In this document: positions 17,514 to 25,968 of the stretch, one piece after another
Position numbering within the stretch: position 1 is the stretch's first letter
Layout of the letters: every line of letters starts with the position of its first letter
Source: a bacterium
Lineage (GTDB): Bacteria; Actinomycetota; Acidimicrobiia; Spongiisociales; ZC4RG35
DNA: 64,000 bases
Direction of reading: 5' to 3'
NCBI GenBank assembly: GCA_028824015.1
Contig: JAPPFC010000036.1
Location: forward strand, 186,001 to 250,000
The notes under the pieces: generated by a model
Told to the model about the DNA's origin: nothing
The model's input: the letters and a program-made list of their open reading frames with translations, nothing else
Database searches by the model: none
Position numbers and translations under genes: made by a program

Positions 17514-19279
17514 CTTCGGTTCTCCCTCAGAGTCTCCCGGCGGGCGTCAGTTCCCTCCTGGTCCGGGGCGCCCTCGGAGTCCAGCACGACCCCGTAGTCC
17601 TTGAAGGCGCTCCGGCGGGAGATGTACTCGTACTCGACATCGCGGGCCACCGCCGCCGGATCCCGATCCAGCGGATCGCCATATCCACCACCCCCGGCCG
17701 TCTCTTGGTTAACTACCTGGTCGCGCACCAGGGGGACCATCGACTTCTTGGCGCCGAACTCGGGAGCGGCCGGCCGCTCATCCGGCGTTCCCGCGTCGAT
17801 CCGGTAACGGGCAGGGGCCCCGTGGTGGCCTCCGAACAGACCGTAGGGGGGGACCCGCACCCGGTTTCCCAGTATCGATAATTCCCCCGTCGGGGCAAGC
17901 AACCGGTAGTCGCGTCGCACCGACAGCCCGCCCCTCCACTCTCCGGGACCTCCCGAGTCCTGACGAAGCTCGTACCGGTCGATGCGGAGGGGGTACCTCA
18001 TCTCGATCGCCTCCACGGGGAGGTTCCAGGTGTTGCCGACTATCGAGTAGATGGCGCTCTGGCCGTCCCGGCCCTCGGCCCCGCCCCATCCGCCCTCGGG
18101 GTATTCGTAGAGAACGAAACGCTCCCCGTCCTCACCGAAGCCGCTCAGGAACAGATTGTTGGACGATCCCTGGTCGGCGGCCATCAGCCGGACCGGGTTG
18201 GGGATGTCCCGGGGGATCTCCGCCAGCGCCCGGTACACGGCGTTGTGGATCACCGAGACGATCTCGTTGCCACCGGTGCAGGCGGCGGGAAAGACGGGAT
18301 TGACGATCGTGCCCTTCGGAGCGATGATCTCCACCGGGCGGTAGCACCCTCCGTTGGGGGGGATGGTGGGATCGGTGGCGGCCTGTATGGTCATGTACAC
18401 GCCCGAGGCGGTGTAGCCCAGGACACTGTTCAGGGGTCCCTCCACCTGCGGATCGGTGCCGGTGAAGTCCACCACCACCCCGTCACCCCTCACCTTCACC
18501 GTCACCCGGACCGTGCGGGGAACGTCGGTTATACCGTCGTTGTCCATGGAGTCCTCGGCGTAGTAGTCGCCGTCCGGCCATCCCGCGATCGCCGCCCGGA
18601 CCCGGCGCTCGGAGTTGTTCATCTCGATCGCCATGCATTGCTCCACGGTCTCCAATCCATACCGCTCCACCAACTCGATCAGACGGCGGCGGGCGGTGAG
18701 GTTGGCCGACACCTGGCTCAAGAGGTCCGATCGCATGTTCTCGGGAAGCCGCACGTTGGCCAGGATCATCTGCATGATCTCCTCGTCGATCTCCCCCTCC
18801 TTGATCAGCCTCACCGGAGGGATCCGCAGACCCTCCTGATAGTTCTCCCGGGCCTGGGCGTAGAAACTGCCGGGCACCGTTCCTCCCACATCCAGGTGGT
18901 GGGCCCGATTGGCCCCCCAGCCGATCAACTGGCCCTCGTAGAAGATGGGCGTCACCATGGTCACGTCCGGCAGATGTGACCCGCCGCGGAACGGATCGTT
19001 GAGAATGATGGAGTCTCCCGGTCGGAACTGGCCGGCGCCCACCTCGTCGATGGAGTAATTCACCGAATATGGGAGCGAGCCCAGATGGATGGGCAGGAAC
19101 TCCCCGTGGCTGACCAGTTCGGTCTGGGCATTGAACATCCCGCAGGAGTAGTCGTTCCCCTCGTTGAAGATGGTGGAACTCGAGGTCTGTCGCATGGTGA
19201 TGCCCATCTCCCTGGCGCCGGCGGCCAAGCCGCTCGTCACCACCTCGACGGTGACCGGATCAACCTGGTAACCGCTCAT
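17510..19279 (-). CDS. hyuB: Hydantoinase B/oxoprolinase family protein (HyuB, module 1)
   Basis: A 589-residue HyuB-type subunit. The N-terminal third carries the family blocks EMGITMRQTSSSTIFNEGNDY, NDPFRGGSHLPD and GWGANRAHHLDVGG. The C-terminal region has GGWGGAEGRDGQ and GGGGYGDPLDRDP. HyuA and HyuB together couple ATP hydrolysis to opening of a cyclic amide (N-methylhydantoin, 5-oxoproline, caprolactam) or to carboxylation of ketones (acetone, acetophenone). No third carboxylase subunit like AcxC is beside it, which favours the hydrolase role. The start overlaps hyuA by 4 bp. Confidence 0.9.
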   Translation of the reverse strand: MSGYQVDPVTVEVVTSGLAAGAREMGITMRQTSSSTIFNEGNDYSCGMFNAQTELVSHGEFLPIHLGSLPYSVNYSIDEVGAGQFRPGDSIILNDPFRGGSHLPDVTMVTPIFYEGQLIGWGANRAHHLDVGGTVPGSFYAQARENYQEGLRIPPVRLIKEGEIDEEIMQMILANVRLPENMRSDLLSQVSANLTARRRLIELVERYGLETVEQCMAIEMNNSERRVRAAIAGWPDGDYYAEDSMDNDGITDVPRTVRVTVKVRGDGVVVDFTGTDPQVEGPLNSVLGYTASGVYMTIQAATDPTIPPNGGCYRPVEIIAPKGTIVNPVFPAACTGGNEIVSVIHNAVYRALAEIPRDIPNPVRLMAADQGSSNNLFLSGFGEDGERFVLYEYPEGGWGGAEGRDGQSAIYSIVGNTWNLPVEAIEMRYPLRIDRYELRQDSGGPGEWRGGLSVRRDYRLLAPTGELSILGNRVRVPPYGLFGGHHGAPARYRIDAGTPDERPAAPEFGAKKSMVPLVRDQVVNQETAGGGGYGDPLDRDPAAVARDVEYEYISRRSAFKDYGVVLDSEGAPDQEGTDARRETLRENRR

Positions 19280-21306
19280 GGCAGGTCCACCACTATGGCG
19301 CCGGTGTCATGCACCCGGACCTCGCCGAAGGGCAGGTAGGTGGTGGAATCCAACTGCTGGATCACCGAAGGCGTGGCCACCCTTTGTCCCGGCTCCAAGT
19401 CCTCCCGGTGGTAGATGGGCACCATCTCCGCCTCACCCCGGACCGAGACCACCCGGCGATGTGAACGGGGCTCGGCCTCACCCGACGCCGCCCCGTCACC
19501 TCCCAACAGCGGTTTGGGAGTGGCGCCGAGGCCGGTGAGCCTCACGTTCACCAGATCGACCAGGTCGTCTCCCAGCGAGTGGCCGTACCGGGTCCGGTGG
19601 GAGAGATGAAAGTCGGCGATCGCCCGGCTCAGGGTGGAAGCATCGGGGCGAAGCGAAGCGAGGGGCACGTTCAGTTCGTAGGCCTGGCCGGCATAGCGCA
19701 TGTCGAGGCTGGCCCGGAGCGTCCGGTCCTCGGGCGCGATGCTGTCCTCTTCCAGTTCCCGACGCGCTTCGGCGGCCAGGGCCGAGAGGGTCTCTGCCAG
19801 ATCCGAGGGATCCAGGCGGGCCACCCGGGCTCGGAGGGTGGCCACCAGGTCATGCCGGACATCGGAGGCGAGGATCCCGAGCGCCGAGTTGCACCCCGGG
19901 ATGGGAGGGATCACAACCCGGCGCAGGGCCAGTTCCTCGGCGATGTGCACCCCGTGGGTGGGTCCCGCACCGCCGAAGGGCACCAGCGCGAAGTCCCGGG
20001 GGTCCCGGCCCCGCTCGATGGAGACGGTCCGCAGGGCGTGCATCATGTTGGCATTGACCAGCCGGACGATCCCCACCGCCGCGTCGACCACCGGGATCCC
20101 CAAGGGCCTCCCCACGTGTTTTTCGATGGCGCGGGCGGCCAGGTCGACGTCGGGGTAAATCTCTCCTCCCATTTGAAAATCCGGATCGTAGACGCCCAGC
20201 ACCAGGTTGGCGTCGGTGACGGTGGGAAACTCCCCTCCCCGGCCGTAGCAGGCGGGTCCGGGGTCGGATCCCGCCGAATCCGGTCCCACCGACACCCTCC
20301 CGAAGTCATCGACCTTGGCGATGCTCCCCCCACCGGCGCCCACGGTGTGGATGTCCAGGGTGGGGTACGACACCGAATAGCCGCCGATCTCGAAGTCGAG
20401 TCGGGTATCGGGCTCGCCGTCGGTGATGCCGGCCACGTCACAACTCGTCCCGCCCATGTCCAGGGTGAGCAGGTGGGTCTCCCCCAGCAGCCTTCCCAGG
20501 TAGGCGGAGGCCATCACTCCTCCGGCCGGCCCCGAGAGCAGGGTCAGGATGGGAAAGGAGGCGGCCCGGTCGGGGCGCACCAAGCCGCCGTTGGACTGCA
20601 TCATCTGCAGCCACACATACAGCTTGCTCTCGGCCAACTCGGCGCGGAGTCGGCTGAAATAACTCCTCACCAGGGGAGTCAGATAGGCGTTCATCACGGT
20701 GGTGCTGGTGCGCTCGTACTCGCGGTGGAGAGGGAGCGCCTCCGAGGAGATGGTTATGTCATCTGAGAGTCCCGGTAGTTCCTCGGCCAGGATCTGTCGG
20801 GTCCGAAGCTCATGGGCGGGATTCATGAAGGAGAAGAGGTAGGAGACCGCGATCGACTCCACCCCGGCTTGACCGATCTTCCGGGCCACGGCCCGGACCG
20901 CCTGCTCGTCGAGGGGCGTCACCTCGCTTCCGTCTGCAGCCGTCCTCTCGGGGATCTCGAACCGGAGCGGGCGGGGCACGACCGGAGCGGGGATCTTCTC
21001 GTAGATGTCGAAGAGAGTGGAGCGGTGGGTTCGACGTATCTCCAGCACGTCGCGGAACCCCTGGGTGGTCAGCAGCGCGGTCTTGGCGCCGGACCTGGTG
21101 AGGACCGCGTTGGTGGCCAGAGTGGTGCCGTACCCGACGGTCTCCAGCCGGTCGCGGTCGGTGGCTTTGGCCAGCGCCGCCAGGAACCCGGGAGTCGGAT
21201 CGGGATAGGTGGTCAGCGCCTTGGCCTGGACCAGTTCGCCGGTGGACTCGTCGATGGTGACCACGTCGGTGAAGGTCCCGCCGATGTCGACTGCCGCCCT
21301 GGTCAT
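19276..21306 (-). CDS. hyuA: Hydantoinase A/oxoprolinase family ATPase subunit (HyuA, module 1)
   Basis: A 676-residue HyuA-type subunit of the ASKHA ATPase fold. It starts with the phosphate loop VDIGGTFTDVV and contains LLTLDMGGTSCDVA, the VGAGGGSIAKVD motif and GRDPRDFALVPFGGAGPTH. It would phosphorylate a carbonyl oxygen of the substrate, with HyuB completing hydrolysis or carboxylation. The gene overlaps the stop of the E1 beta gene by 4 bp and hyuB by 4 bp. It is clearly diverged from the second HyuA at 27809, so the two modules probably handle different compounds or different steps. Confidence 0.92.
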   Translation of the reverse strand: MTRAAVDIGGTFTDVVTIDESTGELVQAKALTTYPDPTPGFLAALAKATDRDRLETVGYGTTLATNAVLTRSGAKTALLTTQGFRDVLEIRRTHRSTLFDIYEKIPAPVVPRPLRFEIPERTAADGSEVTPLDEQAVRAVARKIGQAGVESIAVSYLFSFMNPAHELRTRQILAEELPGLSDDITISSEALPLHREYERTSTTVMNAYLTPLVRSYFSRLRAELAESKLYVWLQMMQSNGGLVRPDRAASFPILTLLSGPAGGVMASAYLGRLLGETHLLTLDMGGTSCDVAGITDGEPDTRLDFEIGGYSVSYPTLDIHTVGAGGGSIAKVDDFGRVSVGPDSAGSDPGPACYGRGGEFPTVTDANLVLGVYDPDFQMGGEIYPDVDLAARAIEKHVGRPLGIPVVDAAVGIVRLVNANMMHALRTVSIERGRDPRDFALVPFGGAGPTHGVHIAEELALRRVVIPPIPGCNSALGILASDVRHDLVATLRARVARLDPSDLAETLSALAAEARRELEEDSIAPEDRTLRASLDMRYAGQAYELNVPLASLRPDASTLSRAIADFHLSHRTRYGHSLGDDLVDLVNVRLTGLGATPKPLLGGDGAASGEAEPRSHRRVVSVRGEAEMVPIYHREDLEPGQRVATPSVIQQLDSTTYLPFGEVRVHDTGAIVVDLP

Positions 21307-22295
21307 GCCGAGTGCTCCGCGAGGTCGAGACTCTCCCGGACCCGGCGGGCGATCAGGCGCTCGTCAGAGATCATGGCCGCTTCCAGTTCGCGGGCGAAGG
21401 GAATGGGAGTCGCCTTGCTGCCGGCCCGGAGGGGTGGCGCGTCCAGTTCGTCGAACCCTTCGGCCACCACCCTGGAAACCAACTCGCCCGCCCAGCCGCC
21501 TCTCTCCACGGCCTCGTGGGCAACGACCAGTCGATGGGTGTGGGAGAGGGACTCCAGGACCAACTCGACGTCCATGGGCACCAGGGTCCTCAGATCGATC
21601 ACCTCCACCGAGATCCCCTCCTCCTCCATCTCCAGAGCCGCCGCCAGGGCCTGGTGGACGGACTTGCCCACCGCCGCCACCGTGACGTCATCCCCCCGGC
21701 GCCTGACCACTCCCTGTCCGAGCGGGATGGGCGCCACCGGGTCGGTGACCGGACCCGTGGTCCGGTAAAGAGCCCGGTGCTCGACGAACAGCACCGGGTG
21801 CTCGAGTTCCACCGAGGTCTTGAAGAGGCCCTTGACGTCCTGGGGAACGGACGGCACCACCACCGCCAGCCCGGGGACGTGCAGGAACCAACTCTCCAGG
21901 GTCTGGGAGTGCTGGGAGCCGTGATGGGTGCCCGAGCCCCCCTGGGTCCGGATCACCATCGGCGCTCGCAGTTGGTCGCCGGACATGTAGCGCATCTTGG
22001 CGGCGTGATTCACGATGGCGTCCATGCCGCAGGCAACGAAGTCCATGAACATCACCTCCACGATGGGCCGCATCCCCATCACCGCCGCTCCCACCCCGGC
22101 GCCCAGCATTGACTGCTCGGCGATCGGCATGTCGCGCACCCGGTGCTCCCCGAACCGGCGAACGAAGTCCTGGGTGGCGCGGAAGACCCCTCCGTAAGAT
22201 CCGATCTCCTGTCCCATGATGAACACCCGGTCGTCCGAGATCAGGGCCTCGGCCTGGGCCTCCCGGACCGCCTCGATGAAGCTGATCTCCCGCAT
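21303..22295 (-). CDS. 2-oxoacid dehydrogenase E1 component, beta subunit
   Basis: A 330-residue beta subunit of a thiamine-diphosphate-dependent E1 (pyruvate, acetoin or branched-chain type). Family blocks are RVFIMGQEIGSYGGVFRAT, FMDFVACGMDAIVNHAAKMRYMS and RTQGGSGTHHGSQHSQ. The alternating GGSGTHHGSQHSQ resembles acetoin/pyruvate enzymes of AcoB type. Its start overlaps the alpha subunit stop by one base (TGATG) and its stop overlaps hyuA by 4 bp. The E2 is at 13481-14626. Confidence 0.92.
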   Translation of the reverse strand: MREISFIEAVREAQAEALISDDRVFIMGQEIGSYGGVFRATQDFVRRFGEHRVRDMPIAEQSMLGAGVGAAVMGMRPIVEVMFMDFVACGMDAIVNHAAKMRYMSGDQLRAPMVIRTQGGSGTHHGSQHSQTLESWFLHVPGLAVVVPSVPQDVKGLFKTSVELEHPVLFVEHRALYRTTGPVTDPVAPIPLGQGVVRRRGDDVTVAAVGKSVHQALAAALEMEEEGISVEVIDLRTLVPMDVELVLESLSHTHRLVVAHEAVERGGWAGELVSRVVAEGFDELDAPPLRAGSKATPIPFARELEAAMISDERLIARRVRESLDLAEHSA

Positions 22296-23338
22296 CAGAA
22301 GCTCCCCTCCAGCGCGGTCTGCGGATCGGCAAACGGAGACTCGGCGGCGAATCGGGCCGCATCATCGATCTCTCTGTCCACGGCGGCCTCGATCTCAGCC
22401 AGGGCGGCGGGCTCCAGCCGACCGGACACGGCCTGGCGGAAGCGGTGGAGAGGATCGCTCCGGCGGGCCTCCTCGACCTCGCTGCGTTCCCGGTAGAGAT
22501 GCTCCGCGTCACCGAGGTTGTGCCCGCGCCACCGGTAGCACTTGGCCTCGATCAGGGTGGGACCATCCCCGGCCCGCGCTCGCTCCACCGCGGCCGCGGC
22601 GGCCCCATACACCGAGAAGACGTCGATCCCGTCCACCACCACACCAGGTATTCCGTAGCCGTCGGCCCGGGACGCAATGTCGGGGTTCAACTGCATCTGG
22701 TCGGCTCGGAAGGAATGAGCGTATCCGTTGTTCTCCACCACGAACACCGCCGGCAGGCGCCAGATTGCCGCCAGGTTGAGCGTCTCGTGAAAGACCCCCT
22801 GACCAACCGCCCCGTCGCCCAGGAAGGCCACCGCAACCCGTGAGTCCCCCTTAAGGTCGAAACTCAGGGCGGCTCCGGTGGCGAGCAGGCCGCTCCCCCC
22901 GATGATGGGACTCTGACCGATGAACCCGTGCTCGGTGCTGACGATGTGCATCGACCCGCCCTTGCCTCCGCAGTACCCCGTGGCCTTGCCCCACAGCTCA
23001 GCGCAGACCGGCCCGAGTTCGGCGCCCTTGGCTATCGCGTGCCCGTGGCCGCGGTGGGTGGAGGCGACCACGTCGTCGGCCCGGAGAGCCGCGCACACCC
23101 CCGCCGGGATGGCCTCCTGTCCCATCGAGGAATGGAAGGGCCCGTACAGGTCTCCGGCCTGATGGGAGCGTTCCATCGTCACCTCGAACCGCCGGATGGT
23201 GTACATGGTCTTGAAGATGTCGAGCAGTTGGGCGTCGTTCAAGCCGTGAAGCTCGCCACCTCTTTCGGGGGAGCCGCCACCCCGGTCGTGAACGGGAGGG
23301 GAGGTGACCGGGGAGATCAAGCCGGCGCCTTCGGTCAT
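22295..23338 (-). CDS. 2-oxoacid dehydrogenase E1 component, alpha subunit
   Basis: A 347-residue E1 alpha. The thiamine diphosphate motif runs from GDGAVGQG at 174-181 to VENN at 201-204. Residues 65-80 hold YGPFHSSMGQEAIPAG, and THRGHGHAIAKG is near 94. It decarboxylates a 2-oxoacid (or cleaves acetoin) and passes the acyl unit to lipoyl-E2. Position after a CoA-transferase gene (4-bp overlap) and before E1 beta (1-bp overlap) indicates cotranslation. The N-terminal 30 residues are glycine/proline rich, so the true start may be internal. Confidence 0.92.
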   Translation of the reverse strand: MTEGAGLISPVTSPPVHDRGGGSPERGGELHGLNDAQLLDIFKTMYTIRRFEVTMERSHQAGDLYGPFHSSMGQEAIPAGVCAALRADDVVASTHRGHGHAIAKGAELGPVCAELWGKATGYCGGKGGSMHIVSTEHGFIGQSPIIGGSGLLATGAALSFDLKGDSRVAVAFLGDGAVGQGVFHETLNLAAIWRLPAVFVVENNGYAHSFRADQMQLNPDIASRADGYGIPGVVVDGIDVFSVYGAAAAAVERARAGDGPTLIEAKCYRWRGHNLGDAEHLYRERSEVEEARRSDPLHRFRQAVSGRLEPAALAEIEAAVDREIDDAARFAAESPFADPQTALEGSF

Positions 23339-24567
23339 GATCCCACGCCTCCGCCAACTCCCCCGTCATGACCCCTGTCAGTGCGAACAACGCCCCGGTC
23401 GACCAGTTCCTCAATGGCTTCGGGCGAGTAGTTCATCTTCTTCATCAGGACCTCGGCGGTGTGTTCCCCCAGCATGGGAGCGGACTGGTTGGGATGGCGC
23501 CAGCGGCTGAGCTTCACCGGGCTGGTCAGGTAGGAGAGATCGCCCAGCACCGGGTGCCGGTACCGGCGCACCATGTCCCTGGCCAGGACCTGCGGGTCGG
23601 TGAATACCTCGGCGATGTTGTTGACCGGAGCCACCGGGAGGTCGTACTTCTCCGTCATCTCCATCCACTCGGCCTTGGTCCGGCGGGCGAACTCGGTGGT
23701 CAAGACCTCCTCCACGAAGGAGCGGTTCTCCAGGCGGGCGGCGTTGTCCACGGTGCGGGGGTCGTCCTTGAGGCCGGGGCGCCCGATGGCGTCACACAGG
23801 TTCCTCCAGAACTTCTCGCCGCGGACGGCCACCACCACGAATCCATCCTTCACCGCCAGGGCCTGCCAGGGCACAATGTGAGCGTGGGCGGTTCCCCGCC
23901 TCTCGATCACCGCTCCGTTGTTCAGGTGGTCGAAGGCGTCATAGGACAGCATCGATACCAACGTGTCGAGCATCGAGATGTCGGCGTGCCGGCCCTCTCC
24001 GTGAAGCTCCCGGCCCACCAAGGCGCCCAGCACCGCCAGAGCGGTGAAGATCCCTCCGCAGATGTCGGCGATGGGGATCCCCACCCTCGCCGGGGGACCG
24101 TCTCCGGGGCCGGTCATGTCCAGCAGACCGCTGTAGGCCTGAACCACCAGGTCGAATGCCGGACGATCGCGGGCCGGCCCCGTGGCGCCGAACCCGGTGA
24201 TCGAGACGGTGATGATCCGGGGGTTGTACTCAGAGAGACTCTCGGGGTCGATCTGAAGACGTTCCATGACCCCGGGACGGAAGTTGTCGATCACCACGTC
24301 CGAGCCGGCCACGAGGTCACCGAAGACCTCTCGCCCCGCCTGGCTCTTGAGATCCAACACCATGCTCTTCTTCCCCCGGTTCATCTGCAGGTGTATGGCG
24401 CTCTCGGAGCCCACCGGGGTGATCTTCGGGTTCCGGGCCGCATCGCCCCAGGGTGGCTCGATCTTGATCACCTCGGCGCCCAGGTCGGCGAGGATCATCC
24501 CGCCGTAGGTGCCGGCGATCACCTGGCCCAACTCCAGGACCGTCACCCCCGAGAGCATTCCCTTCAT
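23335..24567 (-). CDS. Family III CoA-transferase (CaiB/BaiF type)
   Basis: A 410-residue family III CoA-transferase that activates a carboxylic acid by moving CoA from a donor thioester. The opening LSGVTVLELGQVIAGTYGGMILADLGAEVIKIEPP is diagnostic. D168 in VGIPIADICGG corresponds to the Asp that forms the acyl-anhydride intermediate. The interleaved dimer fold places it in the cytoplasm. It lies 45 bp after the second aminotransferase and overlaps E1 alpha by 4 bp, so it could activate an acid formed after transamination and oxidation. Confidence 0.92.
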   Translation of the reverse strand: MKGMLSGVTVLELGQVIAGTYGGMILADLGAEVIKIEPPWGDAARNPKITPVGSESAIHLQMNRGKKSMVLDLKSQAGREVFGDLVAGSDVVIDNFRPGVMERLQIDPESLSEYNPRIITVSITGFGATGPARDRPAFDLVVQAYSGLLDMTGPGDGPPARVGIPIADICGGIFTALAVLGALVGRELHGEGRHADISMLDTLVSMLSYDAFDHLNNGAVIERRGTAHAHIVPWQALAVKDGFVVVAVRGEKFWRNLCDAIGRPGLKDDPRTVDNAARLENRSFVEEVLTTEFARRTKAEWMEMTEKYDLPVAPVNNIAEVFTDPQVLARDMVRRYRHPVLGDLSYLTSPVKLSRWRHPNQSAPMLGEHTAEVLMKKMNYSPEAIEELVDRGVVRTDRGHDGGVGGGVGS

Positions 24568-24612
24568 GGAGGTCCCGGCCTTCCAGTTCGCATACCCGTA
24601 CGGATCAAGCTG

Positions 24613-25968
24613 TCAACCTTCCTTGATGGTCTCCATCACCGTCTCGCAGACTTCCAGCACCCGATCGATCTCGGTCTGGCTCTGGGCCGCGTTGGTGAAT
24701 CCCAGGTGGTAGGGAGTGATGTAGATCCCGTGGGCCACCAGACCCAGGTAGAAGGTCCCCGCCATCTCCCGGTCGCTGGCCAGCACGTCGCGGATGGTGC
24801 GCACCGGTTCGTCGGCGAAGTACACCCCGAAGATGGGGCCCTGTCCCGTGGCCTGGACCGGCAGTCCCAGGTTGGCGCCGATCTTCTCTATGCCCTTTCG
24901 CACCTGCTCGCCGGTCTCCTCGAGGTTCTCGTACACGCCGGGTTTCTCCAACTCCGACAGCATGGCGATCCCGGCCGCCAGCGACGCCAGGTTGGTCTGG
25001 AAGGTCCCCGACTGGAAGATGGTGACCCGCTTGTCGTCGGCGTCCCTGGGGGGAGTGACGACCTGTTCCATGACGTCGCGGCGGCCTCCGAAGGCGCCCA
25101 TCGGAAGTCCTCCCCCGATGGTCTTGGCCAGCGCCACCAGGTCGGGGGTGACTCCCGTCACCGCCGTGCTTCCTCCCAGGGCAACCCTGAACCCCGTGAT
25201 CACCTCGTCGAAGATCAGGAGGATGCCGTGGCGAGCGGTAACCTCCCGAAGCGCCTCCAGGAACCGCTGGTCGGCCACGATCCCCGCCATCCAGGTCCCA
25301 CCCACCGCTTCCACCACCACCCCGGCCAACTCCGAGGCGTGCTCCTCGATCAGGGCCACAGTGGCGTCGGTGTTGTTGAACGGCAGGACGACCGTGTCGT
25401 CCAGGACGCTCTGGGGAATCCCGGCTCCCTCGGGAAGGGAGACCGGACGCTCCTCGGGTCCGGCGAAGGAGGTCCCGCTGACCAGCAGGTTGTCGTAGCC
25501 GCCGTGGAAATTGCCCTCGAATTTGCCGATCTTCTGGCGGCCGGTGAAGGCGCGGGCCACCCGCATCGACATGTGGACCGCCTCCGAACCGGTGTGGACG
25601 AAGCGGACCATCTCCATGTGAGGCATGTGCTTTCGAATCTTCTCCGCCAGGACCAGGTTGTTGGGAGAGGGCGCAATGGTGCTGGTGCCCGACGAGAGTT
25701 GCTTGGCCACCGCATCCATAACCGCGGGCGGCGAATGTCCCAGGATGTGAGGGCCTCCCCCGATCAAAGAGTCGATGTATTTGTTCCCGTCCACATCCCA
25801 CAGGAAGGGGCCGCGCGCCGCATCCACATACAACGGGTATGGGGGACGGAATCCGGCGTTGCCGGGGACGCCGCCCGGCAGGTGTCTCCTGGCTTCCTCG
25901 TAGAGTCTCAGGGACCCGGGCGTGCGCTTGGTGTACAGGTCTATGAATTTCGATCGGGCGTCTGTCAT
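24613..25968 (-). CDS. Class III aminotransferase, glutamate-1-semialdehyde aminomutase-like (module 2)
   Basis: A 451-residue class III PLP enzyme with K282 in ALAKTIGGGLPMG and D254 in IFDEVITGFRV. The family blocks LGHSPPAVMDAV, HTGSEAVHMSMRVARAFTG and GKFEGNFHGGYD are clear. The frame is open far upstream, but the ATG at 25968 overlaps the hyuB stop by 4 bp and gives the same length as its paralog at 16158-17513. As with that copy, an amino-acid catabolic role is more likely than haem synthesis. Clear divergence between the copies suggests different amino donors. Confidence 0.88.
   Translation of the reverse strand: MTDARSKFIDLYTKRTPGSLRLYEEARRHLPGGVPGNAGFRPPYPLYVDAARGPFLWDVDGNKYIDSLIGGGPHILGHSPPAVMDAVAKQLSSGTSTIAPSPNNLVLAEKIRKHMPHMEMVRFVHTGSEAVHMSMRVARAFTGRQKIGKFEGNFHGGYDNLLVSGTSFAGPEERPVSLPEGAGIPQSVLDDTVVLPFNNTDATVALIEEHASELAGVVVEAVGGTWMAGIVADQRFLEALREVTARHGILLIFDEVITGFRVALGGSTAVTGVTPDLVALAKTIGGGLPMGAFGGRRDVMEQVVTPPRDADDKRVTIFQSGTFQTNLASLAAGIAMLSELEKPGVYENLEETGEQVRKGIEKIGANLGLPVQATGQGPIFGVYFADEPVRTIRDVLASDREMAGTFYLGLVAHGIYITPYHLGFTNAAQSQTEIDRVLEVCETVMETIKEG

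Noticed and set aside
16158-25968. Calling the class III aminotransferases hemL
   Set aside because: HemL-like similarity is real, but two copies in a hyuAB catabolic operon argue against a tetrapyrrole role.
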